Shown here: in pieces, positions 8,938 to 18,978 of the stretch
Layout: each line of letters opens with the position of its first letter
Position numbering within the stretch: the first letter of the stretch is position 1
Assembly (NCBI RefSeq): GCF_002531755.2
Contig: NZ_CP034998.1
Location: forward strand, 1,736,001-1,800,000
Direction: 5' to 3'
Length of the DNA: 64,000 nt
DNA from: Rhizobium acidisoli
Lineage (GTDB): Bacteria; Pseudomonadota; Alphaproteobacteria; Rhizobiales; Rhizobiaceae
Translations under genes and position numbers: made by a program
Notes under the pieces: generated by a model
Told to the model about the DNA's origin: nothing
The model's input: the letters and a program-made list of their open reading frames with translations, nothing else
The model's database searches: none

Positions 8938-9603
8938 ATGATGTTCAAGTCTGAAAAGAAAATGCGGGCAGCGCTGTCCGTTCTGGCAGTGATGTTCGGC
9001 GCCGCTTCGGCTCCGGTCTCCTCCTTCGCACAGGATGCGGCGGCACAGGCTCCGGCCGAGGGCCAGGCGCAGGCCGCCGGGGCGCCCAAGCTCGGCTGGT
9101 ACAAGACCTGCAGCAAGCAGGAAGACAACGACATCTGTGTTGTCCAGAACCTGATTCTCGCCAATGGCGGCCAGCTTGTCACGGCCGTCGGCCTGATCTC
9201 GGTCTCCGGCAAGATCAACCGCAAGCTCCTGCAGGTGTCGGTTCCCACCGCACGCCTGATCCCCCCGGGCGTCATCATGCAGATCGACGGCGGCAAGGGC
9301 CAGAAGCTCGACTACGCCGTCTGCCTGCCGGACAAGTGCACGGCCGAAGTCCCGCTGACCGACGCGATGATCGCCAGCCTCAAGAAGGGCAGCGACGTGA
9401 TCTTCACCTCGATCAACTTCCGCCGCGCCCCGAACCCGATCAAGATTTCGCTCGAAGGCTTCACCGGCGCTTATGACGGCGAACCGGTGTCCGAATCCAA
9501 GCTCGCTGAAAGCCAGCGCAGCCTGCAGGACAGCATGCAGAAGAAGGCCGAAGAAGCCCGCAAGAAGCTGGAAGACGCCCAGAAGGCAGCCAAGGCGCAG
9601 TAA
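8938..9603 (+). CDS. IalB-family exported protein (invasion-associated locus B)
   Basis: This 221-residue secreted or periplasmic protein has a signal peptide that cleaves after SSFAQ. Its core is typical of the IalB family (LGWYKTCSKQEDNDICVVQN, then YAVCLPDKC), with four cysteines placed to form two disulfides. The C-terminal 45 residues are a charged Lys/Glu/Ala helix likely to form a coiled coil. The family name comes from Bartonella, where IalB aids erythrocyte invasion; in free-living rhizobia the role is unknown. The ribosome site AGGAGA (8921) supports the start at 8938 or the adjacent ATG at 8941. A terminator follows directly. Confidence 0.88.
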   Translation: MMFKSEKKMRAALSVLAVMFGAASAPVSSFAQDAAAQAPAEGQAQAAGAPKLGWYKTCSKQEDNDICVVQNLILANGGQLVTAVGLISVSGKINRKLLQVSVPTARLIPPGVIMQIDGGKGQKLDYAVCLPDKCTAEVPLTDAMIASLKKGSDVIFTSINFRRAPNPIKISLEGFTGAYDGEPVSESKLAESQRSLQDSMQKKAEEARKKLEDAQKAAKAQ

Positions 9604-9628
9604 TCCTGCCGCCGCCCATATTGAATAG

Positions 9629-9655
9629 AAACCCAGCTTCATGCCGGGTTTTTTG
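9629..9655 (+). terminator. Rho-independent terminator after the IalB-family gene
   Basis: The stem ACCCAGC/GCCGGGT (9631-9649, one mismatch) with a short TTCAT loop is followed by a run of six T. It sits about 25 bases past the stop codon. Confidence 0.85.
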
Positions 9656-9717
9656 TGCCAAAAGAAAAGGCCTCGCTGGGAGAGGCGAGGCCTTGTTCTT
9701 TGATCGGCACTTTTGAT

Positions 9718-10047
9718 TTAGTGGGCGAAGCTCATCTTGGGTTTGAACTGCCCTGACGGGGCCTGATCGAAAATCTGGTAGATCTGCGGGTTGCGAAGCG
9801 GCGTGCCGCTTTCATCGTTCATCAGGTTCTGCTCGGAGACATAAGCGACATATTCGCTTTCGTCATTTTCCGCGAGCAGGTGATAGAAGGGCTGGTCTCT
9901 GCTCGGGCGCACCTCGGCCGGAATGGAATTCCACCATTCCTCCGTATTCGCGAACTCCGGATCAACGTCGAAGATGACGCCGCGAAACGGGAAAACCTTG
10001 TGCCGGACCACTTCGCCGATACTGAACTTTGCTACTCTTTCTTTCAT
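9718..10047 (-). CDS. hspQ: Heat shock protein HspQ
   Basis: This 109-residue protein of the HspQ/YccV family begins KFSIGEVVRHKVFPFRGVIF, the conserved first beta-strands of the fold, and has the FYHLL and YVSEQNL blocks. In E. coli HspQ is a heat-shock protein that modulates Lon specificity and binds hemimethylated oriC DNA. The ATG at 10047 has an AAAGGAAG site seven bases upstream. Two further in-frame ATGs at 10065 and 10071 overlap the palindrome described next and have no better ribosome site. It is transcribed away from glnA's end, as a single gene. Confidence 0.92.
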   Translation of the reverse strand: MKERVAKFSIGEVVRHKVFPFRGVIFDVDPEFANTEEWWNSIPAEVRPSRDQPFYHLLAENDESEYVAYVSEQNLMNDESGTPLRNPQIYQIFDQAPSGQFKPKMSFAH

Positions 10048-10064
10048 GGTACGACTTCCTTTCA

Positions 10065-10110
10065 TCACCAAATTTGGTGATTGGTGCCGCGCAAATCAAG
10101 ATTTTTGCGC
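10065..10110. promoter_or_regulatory. Two dyad elements in the hspQ promoter region
   Basis: A perfect 16-base palindrome, TCACCAAATTTGGTGA (10065-10080), lies 18 bases before the hspQ start. Next to it is an inverted repeat GCGCAAA/TTTGCGC (10089-10110, 8-base spacer). Their position fits an operator or a 5'-UTR structure. I could not place a convincing sigma-32 promoter, which E. coli hspQ uses. Confidence 0.5.
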
Positions 10111-10164
10111 AAGCGCGTCACATGAACGTCATATCCTCCTGCTGGCGTCCATGACCCTGGGAGG

Positions 10165-10192
10165 GGAAAGCCCCGGCAGACCGGGACTTTCC
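10165..10192 (-). terminator. Stable hairpin after glnA (possible terminator)
   Basis: GGAAAGCCCCGG and CCGGGACTTTCC form a 12-bp stem with one mismatch and a four-base loop, 14 bases past the glnA stop. No T-run follows on the minus strand. It could be a factor-dependent terminator or an mRNA-stabilising hairpin. Confidence 0.45.
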
Positions 10193-10205
10193 GTGTTCAG
10201 GCCGA

Positions 10206-11615
10206 TCAGGCCGAATAGTACATGTCGTATTCGACAGGATGCGGCGTCATTTCGAAACGCATCACCTCTGCCATCTTCAGTTCGATGAAGGCATCGATCT
10301 GGTCGTCGTCGAACACGCCGCCGGCCGTCAGGAACTTGCGGTCCTTGTCGAGGCTTTCAAGGGCTTCGCGCAACGAGCCGCAGACGGTCGGGATCTTCTT
10401 CAATTCCTTCGGCGGCAGGTCGTAGAGATCCTTGTCCATGGCCTTGCCGGGATGGATCTTGTTCTTGATGCCGTCAAGGCCGGCCATCAGCATGGCGGCG
10501 AAGGCGAGATAGGGGTTGGCGGTCGGATCCGGGAAACGGACTTCGACGCGCTTTGCCTTCGGATTGGTGCCGAACGGAATGCGGCAGGAGGCCGAGCGGT
10601 TGCGGGCCGAGTAAGCCAGCAGCACCGGTGCCTCATAGCCCGGGACGAGGCGCTTGTAGGAGTTCGTCGACGGATTGGTGAAGGCGTTGATCGCCTTGGC
10701 ATGCTTGATGATGCCGCCGATGTAGTAGAGGCAGCTCTCGGAGAGACCGGCATATTCGTCGCCGGCGAAGGTCGGCTTGCCGCCCTTCCAGATCGACTGA
10801 TGCACGTGCATGCCCGAGCCGTTGTCGCCGAAGATCGGCTTCGGCATGAAGGTCGCCGTCTTGCCATAGGCATTGGCCACCTGGTGCACGACGTATTTGT
10901 AGATCTGCATCTTGTCGGCGTTGCGCACCAGCGTATCGAACTTGATACCGAGTTCGTGCTGGGCGGCGGCGACTTCATGGTGATGCTTTTCGACGACGAC
11001 GCCCATTTCGGAGAGAACCGTCAGCATTTCCGAACGCATGTCCTGGGCGCTGTCGACCGGCGGAACCGGGAAATAGCCACCCTTGACGCGCGGGCGATGG
11101 CCGAGGTTGCCGGTTTCGTAATCGGTGTCGTCATTCGACGGCAGTTCGGTCGAATCGAGCTTGAAGCCGGTATTGTAGGGATCAGCCTTGTACTTGACGT
11201 CGTCGAAGACGAAGAATTCGGCTTCCGGGCCGACGAAGATCGTGTCGCCGATGCCCGATGCCTTGAGATAGGCTTCGGCCTTCTTGGCGGTGCCGCGCGG
11301 ATCGCGGTTATAAGCTTCGCCGGAAACCGGATCGAGAATATCGCAGACGATGACCATGGTCGACTGAGCGAAGAACGGGTCCATATGCACCGTCTCGGTG
11401 TCGGGCATCAGCACCATGTCGGACTCGTTGATGGCTTTCCAGCCGCCGATCGAGGAGCCGTCGAACATCACGCCGTCAGCGAACATGTCCTCGTCGACGC
11501 AGACAACGTCCATCGTCACATGCTGCAGCTTGCCCTTCGGGTCGGTGAAGCGCAGATCGACGAACTTTACGTCGTTCTCCTTGATCTGCTTCAGAATTTC
11601 GCTTGCGGTCGCCAT
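10206..11615 (-). CDS. glnA: Glutamine synthetase type I
   Basis: GlnA (469 aa) makes glutamine from glutamate, ammonia and ATP as a dodecamer. The sequence has the N-terminal beta-Grasp latch ([10 protein letters not shown]), the catalytic motifs [11 protein letters not shown] and [10 protein letters not shown], and the glutamate-binding NRSASCRIP. Tyr398 in DKDLYDLPP is the adenylylation site used by GlnE to switch the enzyme off. Length and motifs are standard GSI. It lies about 80 bases downstream of glnB on the same strand, the classic rhizobial glnBA operon, so its nitrogen control should come from the glnB promoter. A ribosome site GGAAGG precedes the ATG. Confidence 0.98.
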   Translation of the reverse strand: MATASEILKQIKENDVKFVDLRFTDPKGKLQHVTMDVVCVDEDMFADGVMFDGSSIGGWKAINESDMVLMPDTETVHMDPFFAQSTMVIVCDILDPVSGEAYNRDPRGTAKKAEAYLKASGIGDTIFVGPEAEFFVFDDVKYKADPYNTGFKLDSTELPSNDDTDYETGNLGHRPRVKGGYFPVPPVDSAQDMRSEMLTVLSEMGVVVEKHHHEVAAAQHELGIKFDTLVRNADKMQIYKYVVHQVANAYGKTATFMPKPIFGDNGSGMHVHQSIWKGGKPTFAGDEYAGLSESCLYYIGGIIKHAKAINAFTNPSTNSYKRLVPGYEAPVLLAYSARNRSASCRIPFGTNPKAKRVEVRFPDPTANPYLAFAAMLMAGLDGIKNKIHPGKAMDKDLYDLPPKELKKIPTVCGSLREALESLDKDRKFLTAGGVFDDDQIDAFIELKMAEVMRFEMTPHPVEYDMYYSA

Positions 11616-11694
11616 TAAATACCTTCCTCCGATTTACGATGACAATACATAGCTGCGCTGACCGTATCGAACTTTGCGCGCTTGGCAAAGTGGG

Positions 11695-12126
<432 letters not shown>

Positions 12127-12376
12127 TTAAAAAAATCTTCGGATTTTGCCGAAACCGCCGCATTTGCGGAGATTCTGATGTCGATTTGATGACAAAACAG
12201 TCGCGAAACTCCGCCCTTCGATCAAAATCATATCGAAAATCCGAAAAAACCCATGTTTAAGGAGTCGCGCAACCACGTCTGGTTAAGATGAAAATATAGG
12301 CAAATGCACAAAATTGGTTCTTTTCTTTATGATTTCAGGCGGTTGTTTTTTAGGCGTTTTTCGATTGAATAGGCCG

Positions 12377-13849
12377 ATGAGCCACCAACTGTCCCACCTT
12401 CTTCTCACGCCTGCCGAAATGGCCGCCGTCGACGCGGCCGCTGCCGCATCCGGTATCGATTCTTTTGGCCTGATGGAAAGGGCAGGTGCGGCGGCTGCGG
12501 CTGCGGCCCTGTGCCTTCATGCCGGAGCCCTGCGCTTCGTCGTGCTCTGCGGGCCGGGCAACAATGGCGGCGACGCCTATGTCGCCGCACGACATCTGCA
12601 GGAGGGCGGGGCTCCAGTGGTGCTCTTCCATCTTGCCGATCCCTCCAGGCTGATGGGCGATGCAGCCCGTGCGAAAGCCGGATGCGCGCTGCGGGGGGAA
12701 CCGCTCCACCTCTATAGTCCCGAAATCGGCGACGTCGTCATTGACGGCCTGTTCGGCGCGGGGCTCGGCCGCGATGTGCCGGCCGATGTCCGCGCGGTGA
12801 TCGATCGGGTCGCCGAGGCCGGTCTTCCCGTGCTTGCCATCGATCTGCCCTCCGGCCTGGACGGCCGTACCGGCAGAGTGCTGGGAGCTGCCTTCCGCGC
12901 CAGCAACACCATTACCTTCATGACCCGCAAACCCGGCCATCTGCTGATGCCGGGCAGGGAGCTTTGCGGTGAGTTGGAGGTCTTCGATATCGGCATTCCC
13001 GCCCGCATCATCAGGGCCGAGGCGAGTGGCGTCATCGCCGAAAACAGGCCGGACGCCTGGAAGGGTGTGCTGCCGGCCGAGCAGCTGGAAACCCACAAAT
13101 ACAAGCGCGGTCATCTGGTCGTCTTCTCAGGCGAGGCTGATAAGACGGGTGCCGCGCGCATGTCGGCGATCTCGGGCCTGAAGGCGGGGGCCGGCCTAGT
13201 GACGATCGCGGCCCCTGATGCGGCGATAGCCGCCAATGCTGCGCATCTCACCGCCGTCATGCTGCATGCGATCGATGATGCGGCCGACCTCGAAGACTGG
13301 CTCACCGACAAGCGGCTGCAGACCTTCGTTCTCGGCCCCGGTTTCGGCATCGGCGCCAGGGCGCGCGCCTTCGTCTCGTCGCTCGCCGAACGCCGGCTGG
13401 TGCTCGATGCCGACGGCATCTCCTCGTTCAAGGACGATCCGCAGCAGCTTTTCGATCTTTTCGGCGGTGAGCCGCGCCTGGTGCTGACGCCGCACGAGGG
13501 CGAATTTTCGCGGCTCTTTCCCGATATCGGCAGCGACGATGCGCTGGGGAAGGTGGACAAGGCCTTAGCCGCCGCCCGCCGCGCCAACGCGGCGATCGTT
13601 TATAAAGGCGCCGATACCGTCATCGCCGCGCCGGACGGCCGTGCGCTGATCAATACCAACGCACCTGCCTGGCTTGCCACCGCCGGTTCCGGCGACGTGC
13701 TCGCCGGCATCATCGGCGGATTGCTCGCGCAAGGTCTGCCGGCTTTCGAGGCCGCAGCCGCCGGCGTCTGGCTGCATGGAGAGGCCGCCCACCGTGCCGG
13801 CAAGGGGCTGACGGCGGAAGAACTTGCGGCCCATGTCTTGCCACTTTAA
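12377..13849 (+). CDS. nnr: Bifunctional NAD(P)H-hydrate repair enzyme Nnr (epimerase + dehydratase)
   Basis: This 490-residue fusion repairs damaged NADHX/NADPHX. The N-terminal YjeF_N-type epimerase half (about residues 1-210) has the GPGNNGGDAYVAARHL motif. The C-terminal ribokinase-like ADP-dependent dehydratase half (about 220-490) has KRGHLVVFSG and AGSGDVLAGIIGGLLAQG. The ATG at 12377 fits the family start (LLTPAEMAAVDAAAAASGID). The in-frame start at 12314 would add 21 hydrophobic residues without a ribosome site. In many proteobacteria this gene is near nitrogen or redox genes; here it is divergent from glnB. Confidence 0.94.
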   Translation: MSHQLSHLLLTPAEMAAVDAAAAASGIDSFGLMERAGAAAAAAALCLHAGALRFVVLCGPGNNGGDAYVAARHLQEGGAPVVLFHLADPSRLMGDAARAKAGCALRGEPLHLYSPEIGDVVIDGLFGAGLGRDVPADVRAVIDRVAEAGLPVLAIDLPSGLDGRTGRVLGAAFRASNTITFMTRKPGHLLMPGRELCGELEVFDIGIPARIIRAEASGVIAENRPDAWKGVLPAEQLETHKYKRGHLVVFSGEADKTGAARMSAISGLKAGAGLVTIAAPDAAIAANAAHLTAVMLHAIDDAADLEDWLTDKRLQTFVLGPGFGIGARARAFVSSLAERRLVLDADGISSFKDDPQQLFDLFGGEPRLVLTPHEGEFSRLFPDIGSDDALGKVDKALAAARRANAAIVYKGADTVIAAPDGRALINTNAPAWLATAGSGDVLAGIIGGLLAQGLPAFEAAAAGVWLHGEAAHRAGKGLTAEELAAHVLPL

Positions 13850-13890
13850 CCCGGTCGGTACATAGCCACTCCGAGGCTCGGGGCGCTGGC

Positions 13891-14697
13891 TTACTTCGCC
13901 AGCAGTTTCTGCAGGGCGATCGCCCCATGCGGCGCGTTGACCTTGCCCTCATGGATCATGAAGGCGAAGACGTCGCGCGGCTCGGCCTTGACCTTGCGTT
14001 CCCCGTCGATCAGCGGCAGATCGGAGGGAACCTTGCCCTCGGCCCAGGTCTCGATGCGTTCCGCCCAGGCTTTCAGGTCCTTGTCGGGGTAGCAGGTCGG
14101 AATATCGTCCGATCCCTTCTGCAGCCTGGCATAGACGAAATCGGCCGTAACGTCGGCGATCATCGGATATTCGAAATGTTCGGCGCAAACAGGCGCCACG
14201 CCGTATTTGGCAAGCAGTGCCACGAACTCCGGCACCTTGAAGGAATCATGGCGCACCTCGACCACGTGGCGAAGCGCCAGCCCATCCTGCTTTTCCGGCA
14301 GCAGCTTCAGGAAAGCCTCGAAATCGTCCGGATCGAATTTCTTCGTCGGCGCGAACTGCCAGAGCAGCGGCCCGAGATGATCGCCGAGCTCGCTGATCCC
14401 GGATGACAGAAAGCGTTCCATTGATTCACCGGCTTCGGCAAGCACCCGCCGATTGGTGACGAAACGCGTCGCCTTCAGCGAAAAGATGAAACCGTCTGGC
14501 ACATCAGCCGCCCATTTGGCGAAAACCGCCGGCCTCTGCGTGCTGTAATAGGTGCCGTTGACCTCGATGACCTTCAGCTGGCGGCTGGCATAGTTCAGCT
14601 CGTCCTTCTGTTTCAGGTCATCGGGAAAGAAATGCCCGCGCCAGGGCTCGAAGGTCCAGCCGCCGATGCCGGTGCGGATAGTGCCGGATTTCGTCAT
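13891..14697 (-). CDS. DUF72 family protein
   Basis: This is a 268-residue member of the DUF72 (YecE-like) TIM-barrel family, recognisable from TGIGGWTFEPWRGHFFP at the start, the FSLKATRFVTN segment and LGPLLWQFAPTKKF. The biochemical function of the family is not known. The chosen ATG at 14697 has GAGGAC eight bases upstream; an ATG at 14715 would add six residues. It ends about 40 bases from the convergent nnr gene. It may be the last gene of the minus-strand uvrA-GNAT-DUF72 run, 24 bases after the GNAT stop. Confidence 0.85.
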   Translation of the reverse strand: MTKSGTIRTGIGGWTFEPWRGHFFPDDLKQKDELNYASRQLKVIEVNGTYYSTQRPAVFAKWAADVPDGFIFSLKATRFVTNRRVLAEAGESMERFLSSGISELGDHLGPLLWQFAPTKKFDPDDFEAFLKLLPEKQDGLALRHVVEVRHDSFKVPEFVALLAKYGVAPVCAEHFEYPMIADVTADFVYARLQKGSDDIPTCYPDKDLKAWAERIETWAEGKVPSDLPLIDGERKVKAEPRDVFAFMIHEGKVNAPHGAIALQKLLAK

Positions 14698-14721
14698 GTC
14701 GTCCTCCCCATTCACAGCCGC

Positions 14722-15183
14722 TCAGGCTGCGTTGATCTGTTTCATCATGTCGACGAGGGTCCATCTTGGCCGATAAGGGTTCGGCCGGCGACCCGTTTCC
14801 TGAAACCCGAAGGCGCTGTAAAGCGCGATATTCCGTTCCATCAGGGCATTGGTGTAGAGCCGGATCTCAGGCTGCGCCCATTCGCGCGCCTTGCCCTCCA
14901 GCCAATGGAGCATCGCCAGCCCATGCCCGCCACCCTGAAAGGCCGGCGACACCGCGATGCTGAACAGCATGAGGTGATTGGAATGCCGCTCGACGACAAC
15001 CAGGCCGGCCGTTTCGCCGCCGACCTCGCACAGCCAGACCTCGCCGCGTTCGATCCGTGGCATATAGTCTTCCGTCACCGGGATCGGCGGAGCGCCGAAG
15101 AGCTCGGTATAGGGCCGATAGGCGGCTGCCGTCAGCGTCGCGACCCTTTCCAGATCATCGGGCGACGCCAGCCTCATCGTCAT
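14722..15183 (-). CDS. GNAT-family N-acetyltransferase
   Basis: A 153-residue acetyltransferase of the GNAT fold. The acetyl-CoA-binding region is [20 protein letters not shown], a variant of the usual Q/R-x-x-G-x-G/A, and the C-terminal motif is [16 protein letters not shown]. Substrate is not predictable. Its ATG overlaps the uvrA stop (ATGA), so it is translated with uvrA and may share SOS control. Alternative: a small-molecule or protein N-acetyltransferase; nothing here separates the two. Confidence 0.85.
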   Translation of the reverse strand: MTMRLASPDDLERVATLTAAAYRPYTELFGAPPIPVTEDYMPRIERGEVWLCEVGGETAGLVVVERHSNHLMLFSIAVSPAFQGGGHGLAMLHWLEGKAREWAQPEIRLYTNALMERNIALYSAFGFQETGRRPNPYRPRWTLVDMMKQINAA

Positions 15184-18101
15184 TCCGCCGCAACCGCCTT
15201 CTTTGCCGGCCGCCGCTCCAGCAATTCCTTGAGGAACTGTCCGGTATAGGAGCGCTTCTCCTTGACGATCGCCTCCGGCGTGCCGAACGCCACGATCTCG
15301 CCGCCGCCATCGCCGCCTTCGGGGCCGAAATCGAGCACCCAGTCGGCCGTCTTGATGACTTCGAGATTGTGCTCGATCACCACCACGGAGTTGCCCTGGT
15401 TCACCAGTTCGTGCAGCATTTCGAGCAGCTTGGCGACGTCGTGGAAATGCAGGCCGGTCGTCGGTTCGTCGAGAATGTAGAGCGTGCGCCCCGTCGAGCG
15501 TTTCGACAGCTCCTTGGCGAGCTTAACGCGCTGCGCCTCGCCGCCGGAAAGTGTGTTCGCCTGCTGGCCGACCTTGATGTAACCGAGGCCGACATCCTTC
15601 AGCGCCTGCAGCTTGTCGCGTACGGCTGGTACTGCCGCGAAGAAATCGACGCCTTCCTCCACCGTCATATCGAGCACGTCGGCGATCGACTTCTGTTTGA
15701 AGGTCACGTCGAGCGTCTCTCTGTTATAGCGCTTGCCGTGGCAGACGTCGCAGGTGACGTAGACATCGGGCAGGAAGTGCATTTCGATCTTGATGACACC
15801 GTCGCCCTGGCAAGCCTCGCAGCGCCCGCCCTTGACGTTGAAGGAGAAGCGGCCCGGCTGGTAGCCGCGCGCTTTTGCTTCCGGCAGACCGGCAAACCAG
15901 TCGCGGATCGGCGTGAAGGCGCCGGTATAGGTCGCCGGGTTCGAGCGCGGCGTGCGGCCGATCGGCGACTGGTCGATGTCGATCACCTTGTCGATATGCT
16001 CGAAGCCGTCGATGCGGTCGTGGTCGGCGGGGTTTTCGCGTGCGCCCATGACGCGGCGTGCGGCCGATTTATAGAGCGTCTCGATCAGGAAGGTGGATTT
16101 GCCGCCGCCGGAAACGCCGGTCACCGCGGTGAACACGCCGAGCGGGATTGCCGCCGTGACGTTCTTCAGATTGTTGCCGCGCGCCCCGACCACCTTGATC
16201 TCGCGGCCCTTCTTCTGCTTGCGGCGCTCGTGGGGAACGGGAACACCGAGTTCGCCGGACAGATATTTGCCGGTCAGCGACTGCGGATTGTCCATAATAT
16301 CCTGCGGCGTGCCGTGGGCGATGACCCGGCCGCCGTGAATGCCGGCGGCCGGGCCGATATCGACTACGTCGTCGGCCGTCATGATCGCATCCTCGTCATG
16401 TTCGACGACGATGACGGTGTTGCCGATGTCGCGCAGGTGCTTCAGCGTGTCGAGCAGCCGGGCATTGTCGCGTTGATGCAGGCCGATCGACGGCTCGTCG
16501 AGCACGTAGAGCACGCCCGTCAGCCCCGAGCCGATCTGCGAGGCCAGCCGGATACGCTGGCTTTCGCCGCCCGACAGCGTGCCGGAATTTCTCGACAGGC
16601 TCAGATATTCCAGGCCGACATCGTTGAGGAAGCGCAGCCGGTCGCGGATTTCCTTGAGGATGCGCACGGCGATTTCGTTCTGCTTGGCGTTGAAGCTGGC
16701 CGGCAGCGTCTCGAACCAGTCGCGGGCGACGCGGATCGACATGCCGGTGACCTCACCGATATGCAGCGTGGCGATCTTCACCGCCAGCGCTTCCGGCTTC
16801 AGGCGGAAGCCGCTGCAGGACGGGCAGGGGGCTGCCGACATGAAGCGCTCGATGTCCTCGCGCGCCCAGGCGGAATCGGTCTCCTTCCAGCGGCGCTCGA
16901 GATTGGTAATGATGCCCTCGAAATTCTTCTGCGTCGTATAGGAGCGGGCGCCGTCGGCATAATGGAATTCGATCTTGTCCTCGGTGCCGTTGAGGATGAC
17001 GTCCTTGGCCTCGTCGGAGAGATCGTTCCAGCGGGTGCCGAGCTTGAAGCCGTAATGTTTGCCGAGCGCCTCGAGCGTCTGGTTGTAATAGGGGGAGGTC
17101 GACTTGGCCCAGGGAGCGATCGCGCCGTCCCGCAGCGTCCGTTCGGGCTCGGGTACGATCAGATCCGGATCGATCTTCTGCTGGGCGCCGAGGCCGTCGC
17201 AGGTCGGGCAGGCGCCGAAGGGATTGTTGAACGAGAACAGCCTGGGTTCGATCTCGGGAATGGTGAAGCCGGAAACCGGGCAGGCGAATTTCTCCGAAAA
17301 CAGCACGCGCTCATGCGTCTCGTTCAGCGACTTGTTGGCCGAGCCGCCGGCCGAGGTCTCTTCCGGCGGCAGCGGCTTGTCGGCAAATTCGGCAACCGCC
17401 AGCCCATCGGCGAGCTTCAGGCAGGTCTCCAGGCTGTCGGCCAGGCGGGCCGAGACATCCGAGCGCACGACGATGCGGTCGACCACCACGTCGATGTCGT
17501 GCTTGTATTTCTTGTCGAGTACCGGCGCCTCGGCGATCTCGTAGAACTGGCCGTCGACCTTGACGCGCTGGAAGCCCTTCTTCATCAGCTCCGCCAGTTC
17601 CTTCTTGTATTCGCCCTTGCGCCCGCGCACGAGCGGCGCGAGAATATAAAGACGGGTGCCTTCGCCGAAATCGAGGATGCGGTCGACCATCTGGCTGACC
17701 GTCTGGCTCTCGATCGGCAGGCCGGTCGCCGGCGAATAGGGAACGCCGACGCGGGCAAAGAGCAGGCGCATATAGTCGTAGATCTCGGTCACTGTGCCGA
17801 CCGTCGAGCGCGGGTTGCGCGAGGTGGTCTTCTGCTCGATCGAGATCGCCGGCGACAGCCCGTCGATCTGGTCGACGTCGGGCTTCTGCATCATCTCGAG
17901 GAACTGCCGGGCATAGGCCGACAGGCTCTCGACATAGCGGCGCTGGCCCTCGGCATAGATCGTGTCGAAGGCAAGCGAGGACTTGCCGGAGCCCGAAAGC
18001 CCGGTCATGACGATCAGCTTGTTGCGCGGCAGATCGAGGTCGATGCCCTTGAGATTGTGCTCGCGCGCGCCGCGGATGGAGATCGTCTTCAGTTCGCTCA
18101 T
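15180..18101 (-). CDS. uvrA: Excinuclease ABC subunit A
   Basis: UvrA (973 aa) is the damage-sensing ATPase dimer of nucleotide excision repair. It has two ABC modules: Walker A motifs [13 protein letters not shown] (about residue 34) and [10 protein letters not shown], with signatures LSGGESQRI and LSGGEAQRV. The UvrB-binding region lies in the first third. The second zinc module is intact (CEAC...CDVC). The first is altered: C274-P-V-S277 in place of CxxC, followed by normal C298-P-T-C301. The promoter region carries a LexA box at 18226-18240, 125 bases from the start, so SOS induction is likely. It is divergent from ssb. Confidence 0.97.
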   Translation of the reverse strand: MSELKTISIRGAREHNLKGIDLDLPRNKLIVMTGLSGSGKSSLAFDTIYAEGQRRYVESLSAYARQFLEMMQKPDVDQIDGLSPAISIEQKTTSRNPRSTVGTVTEIYDYMRLLFARVGVPYSPATGLPIESQTVSQMVDRILDFGEGTRLYILAPLVRGRKGEYKKELAELMKKGFQRVKVDGQFYEIAEAPVLDKKYKHDIDVVVDRIVVRSDVSARLADSLETCLKLADGLAVAEFADKPLPPEETSAGGSANKSLNETHERVLFSEKFACPVSGFTIPEIEPRLFSFNNPFGACPTCDGLGAQQKIDPDLIVPEPERTLRDGAIAPWAKSTSPYYNQTLEALGKHYGFKLGTRWNDLSDEAKDVILNGTEDKIEFHYADGARSYTTQKNFEGIITNLERRWKETDSAWAREDIERFMSAAPCPSCSGFRLKPEALAVKIATLHIGEVTGMSIRVARDWFETLPASFNAKQNEIAVRILKEIRDRLRFLNDVGLEYLSLSRNSGTLSGGESQRIRLASQIGSGLTGVLYVLDEPSIGLHQRDNARLLDTLKHLRDIGNTVIVVEHDEDAIMTADDVVDIGPAAGIHGGRVIAHGTPQDIMDNPQSLTGKYLSGELGVPVPHERRKQKKGREIKVVGARGNNLKNVTAAIPLGVFTAVTGVSGGGKSTFLIETLYKSAARRVMGARENPADHDRIDGFEHIDKVIDIDQSPIGRTPRSNPATYTGAFTPIRDWFAGLPEAKARGYQPGRFSFNVKGGRCEACQGDGVIKIEMHFLPDVYVTCDVCHGKRYNRETLDVTFKQKSIADVLDMTVEEGVDFFAAVPAVRDKLQALKDVGLGYIKVGQQANTLSGGEAQRVKLAKELSKRSTGRTLYILDEPTTGLHFHDVAKLLEMLHELVNQGNSVVVIEHNLEVIKTADWVLDFGPEGGDGGGEIVAFGTPEAIVKEKRSYTGQFLKELLERRPAKKAVAAE

Positions 18102-18200
18102 CGTCTCAGCTTTGGTCCTTTGGGATAACAGCCCTTATTTAGTGATGCCGACCGGCGAGTCGAGGCTGAATGTCTGCAACACTGAAGGTTTTCGATTCTG

Positions 18201-18229
18201 TTGACAGGATCATACGGATAAACTAGAAC
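18201..18229 (+). promoter_or_regulatory. Sigma-70-type promoter for ssb
   Basis: TTGACA (18201-18206) and TAGAAC (18224-18229) are separated by 17 bases, a good match to -35/-10 spacing. The -10 overlaps the left half of the LexA box, so LexA should block this promoter. The ssb ATG is about 155 bases downstream. Confidence 0.6.
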
Positions 18230-18240
18230 AAATAAAGAAC
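18226..18240. promoter_or_regulatory. LexA box (SOS operator) between uvrA and ssb
   Basis: GAACAAATAAAGAAC is an exact GAAC-N7-GAAC direct repeat, the LexA site of alphaproteobacteria. It lies 125 bases upstream of uvrA and 145 upstream of ssb, so one LexA dimer could control both genes. Confidence 0.85.
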
Positions 18241-18385
18241 AAATTTCCTGATGGATGCATGCGGCGTTCTGATGGATAAACATGTGGATTAAATGCCGCC
18301 CATGCGCATCGGCGGTCCGTGATGGTTTAAGGTGCGCCGATCGATTGAAACGCCGCCGGGCAGGGCGGCAGGCAGGGTGAGAAGC

Positions 18386-18892
18386 ATGGCTGGTAGCGTA
18401 AACAAGGTAATTCTCATTGGAAACGTCGGTGCGGACCCGGAAATCCGCCGCACGCAGGATGGTCGGCCGATCGCCAATCTCCGTATCGCGACCTCGGAGA
18501 CCTGGCGCGACCGCAATTCCGGCGAGCGCCGTGAAAAGACCGAATGGCACACCGTCGTCGTCTTCAACGAGGGCCTCTGCAAGGTGGTCGAGCAATATGT
18601 GAAGAAGGGCGCCAAGCTCTATATCGAAGGTCAGCTGCAGACCCGCAAATGGCAGGACCAGCAGGGCCAGGACCGCTACTCGACGGAAGTGGTGCTGCAG
18701 GGCTTCGGTTCGACCCTGACCATGCTTGACGGCCGCGGCGAAGGCGGCGGTGCAAGCTCCGGCGGCGGCCGAGGCAGCAGCAATAATGATTATGGCGATG
18801 ACTACGGCGCCCCGGCTCCTTCATCATCGCCAAGCCGCGGCGGTGGCGGCGGCAACTTCTCGCGCGATCTCGACGACGACATCCCGTTCTGA
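18386..18892 (+). CDS. ssb: Single-stranded DNA-binding protein
   Basis: SSB (168 aa) coats single-stranded DNA and recruits repair and replication proteins. The OB fold starts [18 protein letters not shown] and includes [16 protein letters not shown]. After residue 110 comes a Gly/Ser-rich flexible linker. The acidic tail DLDDDIPF is the binding site for partner proteins. An in-frame start at 18332 would add 18 residues; the MAGSVNKV start at 18386 is canonical, with only a weak upstream site (GGGTGAGAAGC). Head-to-head with uvrA under a shared LexA box. A strong terminator follows. Confidence 0.97.
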   Translation: MAGSVNKVILIGNVGADPEIRRTQDGRPIANLRIATSETWRDRNSGERREKTEWHTVVVFNEGLCKVVEQYVKKGAKLYIEGQLQTRKWQDQQGQDRYSTEVVLQGFGSTLTMLDGRGEGGGASSGGGRGSSNNDYGDDYGAPAPSSSPSRGGGGGNFSRDLDDDIPF

Positions 18893-18926
18893 TCGACCGT
18901 TTTTCCCGGATCTGTAAACTATCCGA

Positions 18927-18965
18927 GAGCATGATGCCTTTGATGGCGTCATGCTCTTTTTCTTT
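18927..18965 (+). terminator. Rho-independent terminator of ssb
   Basis: GAGCATGATGCC (18927-18938) and GGCGTCATGCTC (18945-18956) form a 12-bp stem with one wobble pair and a six-base loop. TTTTTCTTT follows. It lies between ssb and the convergent marC gene. Confidence 0.92.
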
Positions 18966-18978
18966 GGTTTTGCACCAA

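Noticed and set aside
10165..10192. Hairpin after glnA as a riboswitch or small RNA
   Set aside because: It is a simple stem just past the stop codon; position fits 3'-end processing or termination better.
15057..18128. 1023-codon plus-strand open frame opposite uvrA
   Set aside because: It covers the uvrA gene on the other strand; uvrA has all expected motifs, and this frame has no recognisable domain. High-GC genes often leave such open antisense frames.
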